DNA of 64,000 nt, from positions 1 to 64,000 of the forward strand of contig NZ_JAINVZ010000028.1 of assembly GCF_019890615.1 (NCBI RefSeq). The letters run 5' to 3'. The notes below the pieces were generated by a model, which saw nothing but the letters and a program-made list of their open reading frames with translations, was not told the origin of the DNA and did not search any database. This document shows positions 17,746 through 28,232 of the stretch, piece by piece; within the stretch, counting starts at the first letter, position 1, and the number at the start of each line of letters is the position of its first letter. This stretch comes from Streptantibioticus parmotrematis (GTDB lineage: Bacteria > Actinomycetota > Actinomycetes > Streptomycetales > Streptomycetaceae). A program made the translations under genes and the position numbers.

Positions 17746-18317
17746 ACCCCGCGAGATGCGCGTTCTTCGCCGCCGCGCTCGTGCCGCTGGTCCTGGTGAC
17801 CGGCTGTGCCGAGAGCGGCGGCGTCCGCGTCGAGGGGACCGCGGCGACCTCGGCGGTGAACACCTCGCCACCGCCCCCCAAGGCGACCGGCGTGGACAAG
17901 ATCGACCCGGTCACGCTGCTGCGCAAGGACCCCAAGGTGGGCGCCGAGATCAAGTCCGACCTCAAGCCCTGCGGCGGCGACGAGTACCCCATCGACACCA
18001 GCTACGGGAACCTGACCGGCAATTCCGTGCCCGATGTGGTGATAAACGTCTCCAGCTGCGGCGATGGGGTCGGATTGGGTAGTTACGTCTACCGTATGGA
18101 GAATGGCCGGTACACCGACGTCTTCGGTGACGAGCAGCCGCCGGTCTACATCGACATCGACAAGAGCGACCTGGAGCTGACCCGCCAGGTCTACAGCCCC
18201 GGCGACTCGGTGTGCTGCCCGTCCGGCGAGGACGTGATCACCTACCACTGGTCCGGGGACCGCTTCACCGAGACCTCCCGCACCCACAGCGACTATGGAA
18301 ACAAGGCGAATGGCTGA
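17733..18317 (+). CDS. cseA: lipoprotein CseA
   Basis: A 194-aa predicted lipoprotein of the sigE cassette. The signal peptide has arginines at 2-3, a hydrophobic core (residues 9-22) and a VTGC lipobox with the lipidated Cys25. CseA modulates the sigE stress response at the outer face of the membrane in S. coelicolor. The GTG start overlaps the sigE stop by 13 bp, and the 3' end overlaps cseB by 8 bp, so translation is coupled. The mature protein has a Cys pair (SVCCPSG) and a stretch of unusually relaxed codon use around 18000-18110 (GATAAAC, TATGG). Confidence 0.92.
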   Translation: MRRIDPARCAFFAAALVPLVLVTGCAESGGVRVEGTAATSAVNTSPPPPKATGVDKIDPVTLLRKDPKVGAEIKSDLKPCGGDEYPIDTSYGNLTGNSVPDVVINVSSCGDGVGLGSYVYRMENGRYTDVFGDEQPPVYIDIDKSDLELTRQVYSPGDSVCCPSGEDVITYHWSGDRFTETSRTHSDYGNKANG

Positions 18318-19008
18318 GACGCATGTCCTGTTCGTGGAGGACGACGACGTCATCCGCGAGGCGACGCAGCTCACCCTGGAGCGCGACGGCTTCAAGGTGA
18401 CCGCGGTGCCGGACGGGATCGTCGGGCTGGAGTCGTTCCGGGCCGCCAAGCCCGACATCGCGCTGCTCGACGTGATGGTGCCCGGGCTCGACGGGGTGAG
18501 CCTGTGCCGCCGCATCCGTGACGAGTCCACGGTGCCGGTGATCATGCTGTCCGCGCGGGCCGACTCCATCGACGTGGTGCTGGGCCTGGAGGCGGGCGCC
18601 GACGACTACGTGACCAAGCCGTTCGACTCCGCCGTGCTGGTCGCCAGGATCCGCGCGGTGCTGCGCCGCTTCGGGCACGCTGCGGGCGGCGGCGGTCCCG
18701 AGGCGGCGGCCTGCGACGACAGCGGCCCGTTGCGCTTCGGTGACCTGGAGATCGACACCGACGGCATGGAGGTACGACGGGACGGCGAACCTGTGGCGCT
18801 GACCCCGACCGAGATGCGGCTGCTGCTGGAGTTCTCCACCGCGCCGGGCTCGGTGCTCTCCCGCGACCGCCTGCTGACCAGCGTGTGGGACTACGAGTGG
18901 GGCGGCGACACCCGCGTCGTCGACGTCCACGTGCAGCGGCTGCGGACCAAGATCGGGCAGGACCGCATAGAGACCGTGCGCGGTTTCGGATACAAGCTCA
19001 GGGCCTGA
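18310..19008 (+). CDS. cseB: response regulator CseB (OmpR/PhoB family)
   Basis: A 232-aa activator of the sigE promoter. The receiver domain has the acidic triad near E10/D11/D12, phosphoacceptor Asp54 in LLDVMVPG, and the Thr-Ser/Lys pattern ending in DYVTKPF. The C-terminal winged helix runs from about residue 137 (LRFGDLEIDTDGMEVRR) to VRGFGYKLRA. AAGG six bases upstream supports the ATG at 18310 over that at 18295. It overlaps the cseA end. It is paired with CseC, which starts 6 nt downstream. Confidence 0.96.
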   Translation: MAETHVLFVEDDDVIREATQLTLERDGFKVTAVPDGIVGLESFRAAKPDIALLDVMVPGLDGVSLCRRIRDESTVPVIMLSARADSIDVVLGLEAGADDYVTKPFDSAVLVARIRAVLRRFGHAAGGGGPEAAACDDSGPLRFGDLEIDTDGMEVRRDGEPVALTPTEMRLLLEFSTAPGSVLSRDRLLTSVWDYEWGGDTRVVDVHVQRLRTKIGQDRIETVRGFGYKLRA

Positions 19009-19014
19009 TCCGCG

Positions 19015-20316
19015 GTGTCCGAGTTCAACCGGCCCGGGCTGCGCTGGCCCGGCCTGCGCTGGAAGCTGACGGCGGCGATCGCCGTGGTCTCGGCGCTCGT
19101 CGCGCTGGCGATGGCGCTCGTGGTGCACAACGCCGCCCGCGTCAGCATGCTCAACAACGCCCGCGACCTTCAGGACACCCGCCTGCAGATCGCGGCGAAG
19201 ATGTACGAGTCCAACCACCAGCTGACCTTCCACGCCCGCCTCGACGACCCGAAGCTGCCGGCCGGGCTGCGGGTGACCGCCGCCAAGGGCCAGCGCGCCA
19301 CCGACGTGCAGGACACCGCGGGCGAGCCGATCATCTGGGCCTCCACCCCGCTGCCCGGCAACCACATCCTCAGCATCAACAGCCGCTTCACCGACCCCAC
19401 CTCGATCCTGGAGAGCGTCGACGGTGTGCTGGTCGCGGGCTGCGTGGCGGTGGTGCTGGCCGGTTCCGCGCTCAGCGTGCTGGTCGGCGGGCAGTTGTCG
19501 CGGCGGCTGCGCAAGGCGGCGCTGGCCGCCCGCCGGGTGGCCGACGGCGACACCCACGTGCGCGTACGGGACTCCATCGGGCGCCGGGTGCGCGACGAGA
19601 CCGACGAGCTGGCCCGGGCGGTCGACGCGATGGCCGACGCGCTCCAGGACCGGCTGGAGGCCGAGCGCCGGGTCACCGCCGACATCGCCCACGAACTGCG
19701 CACCCCCGTCACCGGCCTGGTCACCGCTGCCGAACTGCTGCCGCCCGGCCGCCCCTCGGAGCTGGTGCGCGACCGGGCGCAGGCGTTGCGCACCCTGGTG
19801 GAGGACGTGCTGGAGGTGGCGCGGCTGGACGGCGCGGAGGAGCGCGCCGAGCTCCAGGAGGTCGCCCTGCCGGAGTTCGTGCGCCGCCGGGTCGCCCGGC
19901 TCGCGCCCGAGGCCCGCGTCGAGGTCGTACGGGACGCCTGGGCGCAGACCGACGCACGGCGTCTGGAGCGCATCCTCGGCAACCTGCTGGCCAACGCCGA
20001 GCGGCACGGCAGGGGCCCGGTCGAGGTCACGGTGGACGGCGCGGTCATCCGGGTGCGCGACCACGGTCCCGGCTTCCCCGAGGTGCTGCTGCGGGAGGGG
20101 CCGAGCCGGTTCCGCACCGGCAACAGCTCACGGGCCGGCAGCGGTCACGGCCTGGGCCTGACGATCGCGGCGGGCCAGGCCAGGGTGCTGGGCGCGACGC
20201 TCTCGTTCGACAACGCGTCCGAGGAGGAGGGCGGCGGCGCCATCGCGGAACTGCGGCTGCCGGAGGCGGACGATCCGGAAGCGGACGACGTCCTGGAAAA
20301 CGGCGCGAACGCGTGA
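19015..20316 (+). CDS. cseC: sensor histidine kinase CseC
   Basis: A 433-aa membrane kinase that phosphorylates CseB. Transmembrane helices at about 15-38 and 140-162 enclose a roughly 100-residue extracytoplasmic sensor region. A HAMP linker follows (about 163-216). The H-box IAHELRTPVTG has phosphoacceptor His226. The N-box is GNLLANAERHG, and the G-boxes are VRDHGPGFP and SGHGLGLTIA. The GTG start is taken from the cseB spacing. It responds to cell-wall stress in S. coelicolor; the exact ligand is not visible here. Confidence 0.95.
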   Translation: MSEFNRPGLRWPGLRWKLTAAIAVVSALVALAMALVVHNAARVSMLNNARDLQDTRLQIAAKMYESNHQLTFHARLDDPKLPAGLRVTAAKGQRATDVQDTAGEPIIWASTPLPGNHILSINSRFTDPTSILESVDGVLVAGCVAVVLAGSALSVLVGGQLSRRLRKAALAARRVADGDTHVRVRDSIGRRVRDETDELARAVDAMADALQDRLEAERRVTADIAHELRTPVTGLVTAAELLPPGRPSELVRDRAQALRTLVEDVLEVARLDGAEERAELQEVALPEFVRRRVARLAPEARVEVVRDAWAQTDARRLERILGNLLANAERHGRGPVEVTVDGAVIRVRDHGPGFPEVLLREGPSRFRTGNSSRAGSGHGLGLTIAAGQARVLGATLSFDNASEEEGGGAIAELRLPEADDPEADDVLENGANA

Positions 20317-20326
20317 GGGGAGGCAT

Positions 20327-20370
20327 TTCCCTCCGGCCGCGCGGCGGGCTATTCGCGGGCCGCGAGGGAA
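20327..20370. terminator. bidirectional stem after cseC / tetR
   Basis: TTCCCTC-CGGCC pairs with GGCC-GC-GAGGGAA with a one- or two-base bulge. It lies 11 bp after the cseC stop, in the gap with the convergent TetR gene. A plausible shared terminator. Confidence 0.5.
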
Positions 20371-20492
20371 GGCCGTACTCCCACCCGTAAATCGGGCAAT
20401 ATTCGCTTTCCACTCATAAGATCCGGGCATTCCGCGGAGGAATTCTCCTCGTTGAATCCGGGACGAATTCGGTCCGGCAGCCGGTCGGCTCG

Positions 20493-21119
20493 TCAGCCCG
20501 TCGCCGCGAGACCCGATTCGATCAGGTCGAAACCGCGGTCGATCAGCCGCCGCACCCTGGCGTCGATCTCCTGGGCGGGCATTCCGGCCGCCGCCCATTC
20601 CTCGGTCAGGCGCAGCGCCAGCGGGTGCAGCGACAGCACCTGGTGGGCGACGACCAGCGCCGTGGGGTCCCCCTCGGGAAGGCCCCACAATTCGGCCAGG
20701 CCCTGCGCGATCGCCGTCTCGTGCCGCGTCCACATCTGCTGGCCCCTGGCCTGGAGGTGCAGGCTGCCCATCATCACCCGGCGGAACGCCACGCCGGGCC
20801 CGGTGGGGCGGTCGCCGTTGCGGGCCAGCACCCGGCGGCGCAGCCCCGCGAGCGGCGGCTCACCGGGCGCGCGGTCGCGGACCGCGTCCAGCCAGAGCCG
20901 TTCGACCTCCTCGTCCCGGTCGAAGAACAGGTCCTCCTTGGCGGGGAAGTAGTTGAAGACGGTCTTCACCGAGACGTCGGCGGCCGCCGCGACCTCGGCC
21001 ACCGTGGTCCGGTCGAAGCCGCGCTCCACGAACAGCTCCATCGCCGCGTTCGCGATCCGCTCCCGGGTCTCGCGCTTCTTGCGCTCCCGCAGTCCCGTCC
21101 CGCGCTCGCCGCCCGCCAT
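20493..21119 (-). CDS. TetR-family transcriptional repressor
   Basis: A 208-aa TetR regulator. The N-terminal helix-turn-helix spans about residues 15-60 (RERIANAAMELFVERGFDRTTV, then AADVSVKTVFNYFPAKEDLF). The C-terminal ligand domain is not diagnostic. GGAGGAGG ten bases upstream favours the ATG at 21119 over that at 21155. It is divergent from a flavin monooxygenase, and an AT-rich inverted repeat at 21181-21220 between them is the likely operator. The gene pair looks like a ligand-induced detoxification switch. Confidence 0.9.
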   Translation of the reverse strand: MAGGERGTGLRERKKRETRERIANAAMELFVERGFDRTTVAEVAAAADVSVKTVFNYFPAKEDLFFDRDEEVERLWLDAVRDRAPGEPPLAGLRRRVLARNGDRPTGPGVAFRRVMMGSLHLQARGQQMWTRHETAIAQGLAELWGLPEGDPTALVVAHQVLSLHPLALRLTEEWAAAGMPAQEIDARVRRLIDRGFDLIESGLAATG

Positions 21120-21180
21120 GGGCCGTCCGCCTCCTCCGCTCGTCGCAGCCTGCATCGCGGCAGATCCTACCGTCGGAGGA

Positions 21181-21220
21181 TTTTTACCCTGGACGATATT
21201 TTTATAGTCGAGTGTAAGAA
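21181..21220. promoter_or_regulatory. candidate TetR operator
   Basis: An imperfect inverted repeat of two 18-bp arms (21181-21198 and 21203-21220) separated by TTTT, with 14 of 18 positions matching. It is the only AT-rich palindrome in the divergent gap. Its position over both likely promoters fits repression of both genes. Confidence 0.5.
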
Positions 21221-21267
21221 TCGACGCCGCGCCGGGCGGTGCCGACCGGGATCACCAGGGAGTTGCC

Positions 21268-22860
21268 ATGCCATCCGTACTCGTCGTCGGCGGCGGCCTC
21301 GTCGGGCTGTCGGCCTCGCTCTGCCTGCATCACCACGGAATCGACCACGTGCTGGTGGAACGGGCCGCCGAACCGTCCCCGCTGCCCCGCTCGCGCGGCC
21401 TGCACACCCGCTCGGTGGAGATCTTCCGCCAGCTCGGCGTCGAGGACCGCGTGCAGGCCGCGGGCGCCACGGCGCTGCGGATGGGGCGGTTCGGCGGCGC
21501 CAGGACCGGACGCACCCTCGGCGACTCCGCACCGCTGGAGATGGGACTCGGCCGGCCCGACCGCGGCGGCGGACCGCTCGGGCAGTCGGCGAGCCCGTCG
21601 CACTTCTGCTTCTGCCCGCAGGTGGTGCTGGAGCCGGTGCTGCGCGACATCGCCCGCGAACGCGGCGCCGACCTGCGCTTCGGCACCGAACTGACCGCGT
21701 TCGCCCAGCACGCCGACCACGTCGGGGCGACGCTGACCGACCGGGCGAGCGGCCGCACCGAGACGCTGCGCGCCGACTACCTGATCGCCGCCGACGGCGC
21801 GGCGAGCGGCGTGCGCACCGCGCTGGGCATCGCCTCCACCCGGCAGCCGCCCACCCACCACTACCTCAACCTCTTCTTCCGCGCCGACCTGACCGAGCTG
21901 GTCCGGGACGCCACGTTCAGCCAGTGCGAGATACGGAACGAACGCGTCGCCGGGCTCTTCGCCGCCAAGAACAACACCGACGAGTGGACCTTCCACCTGG
22001 AGTACGACCCGGCCGCCGAGACCCCCGCCGACTACCCCGACGCGCGCTGCCTCGACCTGATCCGCGCCGCGATCGGCCCGTTCGCCGACGGCCTGGGCAT
22101 CGAGCTGCTGGCCCGCGGCGCCTGGGACACCGGTACTGCGGTCGCCGACGAGTACCGGCGTGGCCGGATCTTCCTCGCCGGGGACGCCGCGCACCGGCAC
22201 GCACCCTGGGGCGGGTTCGGCGCCAACACCGGCATCGCCGACGCCCACAACCTCGCCTGGAAGCTCGCCGCCGTGCTGGAGGGCCGCTCCCGCGAGGAGC
22301 TGCTCGACACCTACCGGCCGGAGCGCCGCCCCCGTGCCGTGCTCGCCGTGGAGCAGGCCAGGCTACGCACCGAATTCCTCACCCGCTACGGCGTCCCCAC
22401 CAAAGACAACGCGGACGTCCTCGCCCGGCACCTGGACACCGACGCGGTGATGACGCGCTACCGCCACACCCCGGACGGCCGCGAACAGCTCCCGGTCGAG
22501 GCGCTCACCGGCCAGAGCGGGACCCGGTTCCCGCACGTCCCGCTTCAGGCGGCCGACGGCCGGACGCTCTCCACGCTGGACCTGTTCGGCCGCGGCTGGA
22601 CCCTGCTGACCGGCTCCACCGCCTGGGACCGGGCCGCCAAGGACCTCCCCCTGGCCGTGCGGCGCGTCGGCGGCCCTGCCGACGCCGACGCGCCGCTGCG
22701 CGACCCCGAGGGCGCCTGGGCGGCGCTGGTGGGGCTGCCGGAGGACGGCGCGCTGCTGGTGCGGCCCGACGGCTTCGTGGCCGCCCGCTCCGACGACGGG
22801 CCGCTGAGCCCGGCGACGCTGGGGCGGGTGCTGCGCGAGGTCTCGTACGCCCGCGCTTGA
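21268..22860 (+). CDS. FAD-dependent aromatic monooxygenase (PheA/TfdB type)
   Basis: A 530-aa class A flavoprotein hydroxylase. The FAD-binding Rossmann motif is VLVVGGGLVGLSASL at residues 4-18, followed by ERAAEPSPLPRSRGLHTRSVE. The second FAD contact is FLAGDAAHRHAPWGGFGANTG, with the family DG motif in YLIAADGAASGVR. The C-terminal thioredoxin-like domain is typical of phenol and polyketide hydroxylases (DLFGRGWTLLTG, LLVRPDGFVAAR). It probably hydroxylates an aromatic or antibiotic compound; the substrate is unknown. Expression is likely controlled by the divergent TetR repressor. AGGGAG 6 bp upstream supports the ATG. Confidence 0.9.
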   Translation: MPSVLVVGGGLVGLSASLCLHHHGIDHVLVERAAEPSPLPRSRGLHTRSVEIFRQLGVEDRVQAAGATALRMGRFGGARTGRTLGDSAPLEMGLGRPDRGGGPLGQSASPSHFCFCPQVVLEPVLRDIARERGADLRFGTELTAFAQHADHVGATLTDRASGRTETLRADYLIAADGAASGVRTALGIASTRQPPTHHYLNLFFRADLTELVRDATFSQCEIRNERVAGLFAAKNNTDEWTFHLEYDPAAETPADYPDARCLDLIRAAIGPFADGLGIELLARGAWDTGTAVADEYRRGRIFLAGDAAHRHAPWGGFGANTGIADAHNLAWKLAAVLEGRSREELLDTYRPERRPRAVLAVEQARLRTEFLTRYGVPTKDNADVLARHLDTDAVMTRYRHTPDGREQLPVEALTGQSGTRFPHVPLQAADGRTLSTLDLFGRGWTLLTGSTAWDRAAKDLPLAVRRVGGPADADAPLRDPEGAWAALVGLPEDGALLVRPDGFVAARSDDGPLSPATLGRVLREVSYARA

Positions 22861-22888
22861 GGGGGATGCGGGCATGCGGGCGTGGAGA

Positions 22889-22937
22889 AGGGGCTGCCCC
22901 CGGCGACCGTGGGAAACGGTGGCCGGGGGCAGCCCCT
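22889..22937. terminator. strong bidirectional terminator between monooxygenase and clpC
   Basis: AGGGGCTGCCCCCGGC at 22889-22904 pairs perfectly with GCCGGGGGCAGCCCCT at 22922-22937, and an inner ACCGT/ACGGT stem caps it. It lies between two converging stop codons and serves both genes. Confidence 0.85.
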
Positions 22938-22961
22938 CAGCGGATGTGGTGAGCGATCCGC

Positions 22962-25493
<2,532 letters not shown>

Positions 25494-25923
25494 CGTTAAT
25501 CGCTCCTCAGAGCGGTCAGGCAGATCGGGGCCGGTCCCCTCCCTGTCCTTCCGCATGCTAGTCCCGGCGAGCGGGACAGCTCACTTCAACCGTCGACACC
25601 CATGCGGTCAGTTCCGCCCCGCACAGCCGACAACGCCTCCAACCCGATGGTGCGAGACGATGTTCCCGCAGGCCAGGCGGATGAACCGTTATCCCGTACG
25701 CCCGTGGCGAACGCCCACCTCTCCGGCCTTCCGGTCGCCCCATCCCACTAGGACTTTCTTACCCGCTCACCCTGACAATCCATGCGGCGCGCACCCTTGC
25801 TGTCTGCTACCAGCGAACAACCTCGCGCCGGATCAGGGCCGGTCGCGCCCCGATCGCGGTCACCGGGGGCGATTCCGAGGGAACCGTGCGTAACCCTTGC
25901 GGCGTCCGGCAGTTGCTCCGGGC
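25494..25923. other. clpC promoter region (gene-free gap)
   Basis: 430 bp without a convincing gene. A 61-codon frame on the minus strand (25558-25743) has no SD and I reject it. The region carries the ClgR-type box at 25699-25712 and must hold the clpC promoter and the promoter of the divergent SCO3374-like gene. The codon bias is relaxed, with many A/T positions, as expected for non-coding DNA. Confidence 0.6.
25699..25712 (-). promoter_or_regulatory. ClgR-type operator upstream of clpC
   Basis: On the minus strand the sequence reads GTTCGC CACGG GCG, an exact match to the GTTCGC-N5-GCG element described for ClgR in Streptomyces. It lies about 206 bp upstream of the clpC start. ClgR activates clp genes in actinobacteria. 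Confidence 0.65.
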
Positions 25924-26658
25924 ATGGGCGTCACACGCACCCGTGAGCGGGCGGGCATCCGCGAGTGGTACGCGAGCGAGCTGGGCTGGCCGACCGGTGG
26001 TACGGACGACGCGCCGGGGTTGCTCACCGGCGTGCGGTTCGACGTGCTGGACGTGCCGCTGGCGGCCGGGCTCGCGGTGCTGCGGCGATTCGCGCGCACC
26101 GGTCCCGCGGCGGCGCTGGGCGGCCGGGCGCTGCTGCTGGTGGCCGCGGGCTCCGGGGCGGAGCTGCCCGGGCTGCTCGACTGGCTGGAGTGGAGCGGCA
26201 TCCCGCTGGACCTGGCGGTACGGGGAGCGGGTGACCGGATTCCGGCGCCGCGGCCCGCGCCGTGGGGCCCGCGGGCGGTGCCGGCCGCGGGCACGCGTGC
26301 GGCACGGGAGGCGTACTGGCTACGGCCTCCCGTGCCGGGGCACGAAGTGGAACCCACGCTGCCGTCCCTGCGCGTCGGCACGAGTGTCGGCGTCGGCACC
26401 GGCGCGAAGGACGACGGGGAAAGCAAGAACGCTGAGAACGCTGAGAACACCGACAACGTCGAGAACGTCGACAACGGGGACAGGCGTCCCGTGGATCTCG
26501 CGTCGCTGGTCGGGGCGGTGGCCACCGAGTGCCACCGGGCCCGGCTCCTGACGGCTGCTCAGGCGCGGTGGTCGGGCCACCGGACCGGTCAGGCGTGCGC
26601 CTTCTCGTACGCCTCGCGGATGGTGGCGGGGACGCGGCCGCGGTCGTTGACCTCGTAG
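25924..26658 (+). CDS. SCO3374-family protein, unknown function
   Basis: A 244-aa protein that I recognise only as resembling the Streptomyces SCO3374 group next to lsr2. It has a conserved N-terminal half (REWYASELGWPTGG, then GVRFDVLDVPLAAGLAVLRRF), distantly like bifunctional primase/polymerase N-terminal domains. Residues about 165-195 are a low-complexity KNAENAENTDNVENVDNGD stretch with unusually A-rich codons. Its last 70 bp overlap the 3' end of the convergent lsr2 gene. Start at ATG, with a TTG nine codons upstream possible. Confidence 0.7.
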   Translation: MGVTRTRERAGIREWYASELGWPTGGTDDAPGLLTGVRFDVLDVPLAAGLAVLRRFARTGPAAALGGRALLLVAAGSGAELPGLLDWLEWSGIPLDLAVRGAGDRIPAPRPAPWGPRAVPAAGTRAAREAYWLRPPVPGHEVEPTLPSLRVGTSVGVGTGAKDDGESKNAENAENTDNVENVDNGDRRPVDLASLVGAVATECHRARLLTAAQARWSGHRTGQACAFSYASRMVAGTRPRSLTS

Positions 26659-26933
26659 CCGTTCTCCTTGGCCCAGGCGCGGATCTTGGCGGTGTCCGGG
26701 CCGGAACCGCTGCCGCCGGCGGCACGCGAGGCACGCGCCCGGCCGCGCGAGGCACGGCCACCGGTCTTGCGGCCGGCGTCCACGTAATCGGCGAGCAGAC
26801 CGCGCAGCTTGTCCGCGTTCTCCGTAGTGAGGTCGATCTCGTACGTCGCGCCGTCGAGGGCGAACGTCACGGTCTCGTCGGCCTCGCCGCCGGTGATGTC
26901 GTCAACGAGAAGAACCTGGACCTTCTGCGCCAC
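26589..26933 (-). CDS. lsr2: nucleoid-associated protein Lsr2
   Basis: A 114-aa xenogeneic silencer that binds AT-rich DNA and represses horizontally acquired genes and specialised metabolism. The N-terminal dimerisation region is AQKVQVLLVDDITGGEADETVTFALDG. A basic, Gly/Ser/Arg-rich linker follows (about residues 55-75). The C-terminal DNA-binding domain is IRAWAKENGYEVNDRGRVPATI, with the RGR minor-groove motif. GTG at 26933 gives the canonical start; an upstream ATG five codons earlier is less likely. The 3' end overlaps the convergent gene. Confidence 0.96.
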   Translation of the reverse strand: MAQKVQVLLVDDITGGEADETVTFALDGATYEIDLTTENADKLRGLLADYVDAGRKTGGRASRGRARASRAAGGSGSGPDTAKIRAWAKENGYEVNDRGRVPATIREAYEKAHA

Positions 26934-27095
26934 GGGCTTCCCTTTCATCGATATGGTCCGGGGAGGCCCCGGGATAAAGGAGTACGGGTAAAAGCAAACC
27001 GCTTTTCCCCGGAAAACTCAAACCCTTGGGCGGAACCAGTCCCGGCATGGTTGTGTGAGTAGGACGTGCGCATGGCGCGATTCGGACATAACCGA

Positions 27096-27632
27096 TCACA
27101 GATGCAAGAGCATGCGGCTGTTGCCCAAGGTGTTCGGCTTCACTCGTTCGAGGTCGAGGAACTCGGCGACACCCTCGTCATAGGAACGCAGCAGCTCGCT
27201 GTAGACATCCGTGTCCACCGGAGTCTCACCGATCTCCACGAAGCCGTGCTTCGCGAAGAAGTCGACTTCGAAGGTGAGACAGAAAATTCGCCGTACGCCG
27301 AGCCAACGTGCCGTCTGCAACAGCTTGCCCAGCACCAGGTGTCCCACGCCTTTGCCGTGCAGATCCGGCCGGACGGCAAGGGTGCGCACCTCGGCGAGGT
27401 CCTCCCACATCACGTGCAGCGCGCCGCATCCGACGACCTCGGCGTCCTCGTCGCGTTCGGCGACCCAGAACTCCTGGATGTCCTCGTAAAGGGTGACGGT
27501 GGGCTTGCCGAGCAGGATGCGGTCGCGCACATAGCCGTCCAGCAAGGCGCGGACCGCGGGGACATCACTGGTCCTGGCGCGGCGGACGGTGAGCACTTTG
27601 GAGAGGGAGGACCCCGGCGCGGCTGACGACAT
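27096..27632 (-). CDS. argA: short amino-acid N-acetyltransferase (N-acetylglutamate synthase type)
   Basis: A 178-aa GNAT enzyme resembling the short actinobacterial ArgA (Mycobacterium Rv2747 type), which acetylates glutamate or glutamine for arginine synthesis and lacks the N-terminal kinase-like domain. Visible signatures are LTVRRARTSDVPAVRALLDGYV at the start, the acetyl-CoA loop RPDLHGKGVGHLVLGKLL, and FCLTFEVDFFAKHGFVEIGETPVDTDVYSELLRS. It lies 9 bp from the BlaI gene end and is read in the same direction. The symbol is inferred from family resemblance. Confidence 0.82.
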   Translation of the reverse strand: MSSAAPGSSLSKVLTVRRARTSDVPAVRALLDGYVRDRILLGKPTVTLYEDIQEFWVAERDEDAEVVGCGALHVMWEDLAEVRTLAVRPDLHGKGVGHLVLGKLLQTARWLGVRRIFCLTFEVDFFAKHGFVEIGETPVDTDVYSELLRSYDEGVAEFLDLERVKPNTLGNSRMLLHL

Positions 27633-27641
27633 AGCCGGACG

Positions 27642-28088
27642 CTATCGCCCGCCGCCTTCCCCGGGTTCGGCGGGTGGGGCGCCGGAACCGGTGCCCTGTC
27701 CGGGCGCGTCGGTACCGTCGGGCGGCGCTTCGGGCTGCACGATGCGCGAAGCGTCCCGCAAGGCTTCACGTTGTTCCGGGGACATCATGCTGAAGAACTG
27801 CACAAGGGCCGCGGCGGGGTTGTCGCTCGCGGCCCAGGCTTCGTGCATCAGTGCGGCCGCGTAGGCGGGACGCGTGGAAACGGCCTCATAGCGATAGGCG
27901 CGCCCTTCGTGTTCGCGGCGCAGCCAGCCCTTCTGATGCAGGTTGTCCATTACGGTCATCACCGTCGTGTAGGCGATGGACCGTTCCTGCTGTAGGTCTT
28001 CGAGGACTTCGCGGACCGTGACCGGGCGGTTCCACTGCCACACCCTGGTCATGACCGCGTCTTCGAGATCTCCCAATGGCCGTGGCAC
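27642..28088 (-). CDS. BlaI/MecI/CopY-family winged-helix repressor
   Basis: A 148-aa repressor. The winged helix occupies about residues 5-80 (LGDLEDAVMTRVWQWNRPVTVREVLEDL, YTTVMTVMDNLHQKGWLRREHEGRAYRYEA), and a Pro/Gly-rich tail ends the protein. Typical partners are M56 (BlaR) peptidases, but none lies beside it here. The GTG start has no SD; TACAAT ends 6 nt upstream, suggesting a leaderless mRNA. Possible targets include beta-lactam or envelope-stress genes; this is not shown. Confidence 0.88.
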   Translation of the reverse strand: MPRPLGDLEDAVMTRVWQWNRPVTVREVLEDLQQERSIAYTTVMTVMDNLHQKGWLRREHEGRAYRYEAVSTRPAYAAALMHEAWAASDNPAAALVQFFSMMSPEQREALRDASRIVQPEAPPDGTDAPGQGTGSGAPPAEPGEGGGR

Positions 28089-28094
28089 ACCTGA

Positions 28095-28100
28095 ATTGTA
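28095..28100 (-). promoter_or_regulatory. candidate -10 box of the blaI-like gene (leaderless)
   Basis: TACAAT on the minus strand fits TANNNT and lies 6 nt before the GTG, the leaderless geometry. No clear -35 element is seen. Confidence 0.4.
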
Positions 28101-28232
28101 GAGGCAAATGTCACGGATGCGGCTTTTTTCGGTGCGGAGCGTTAAGGGTGGTTCCACGGAAGGACACCGCCGAGGATCACCCGGGCGGCCGATCGCGATC
28201 CCCGGTCCGCCCTCTGTCCACCCCGCGTCCGT

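Noticed and set aside
25558..25743. 61-codon frame upstream of clpC with a CRLC motif
   Set aside because: No SD, Arg-rich, and it overlaps the ClgR-type box; better explained as promoter DNA.
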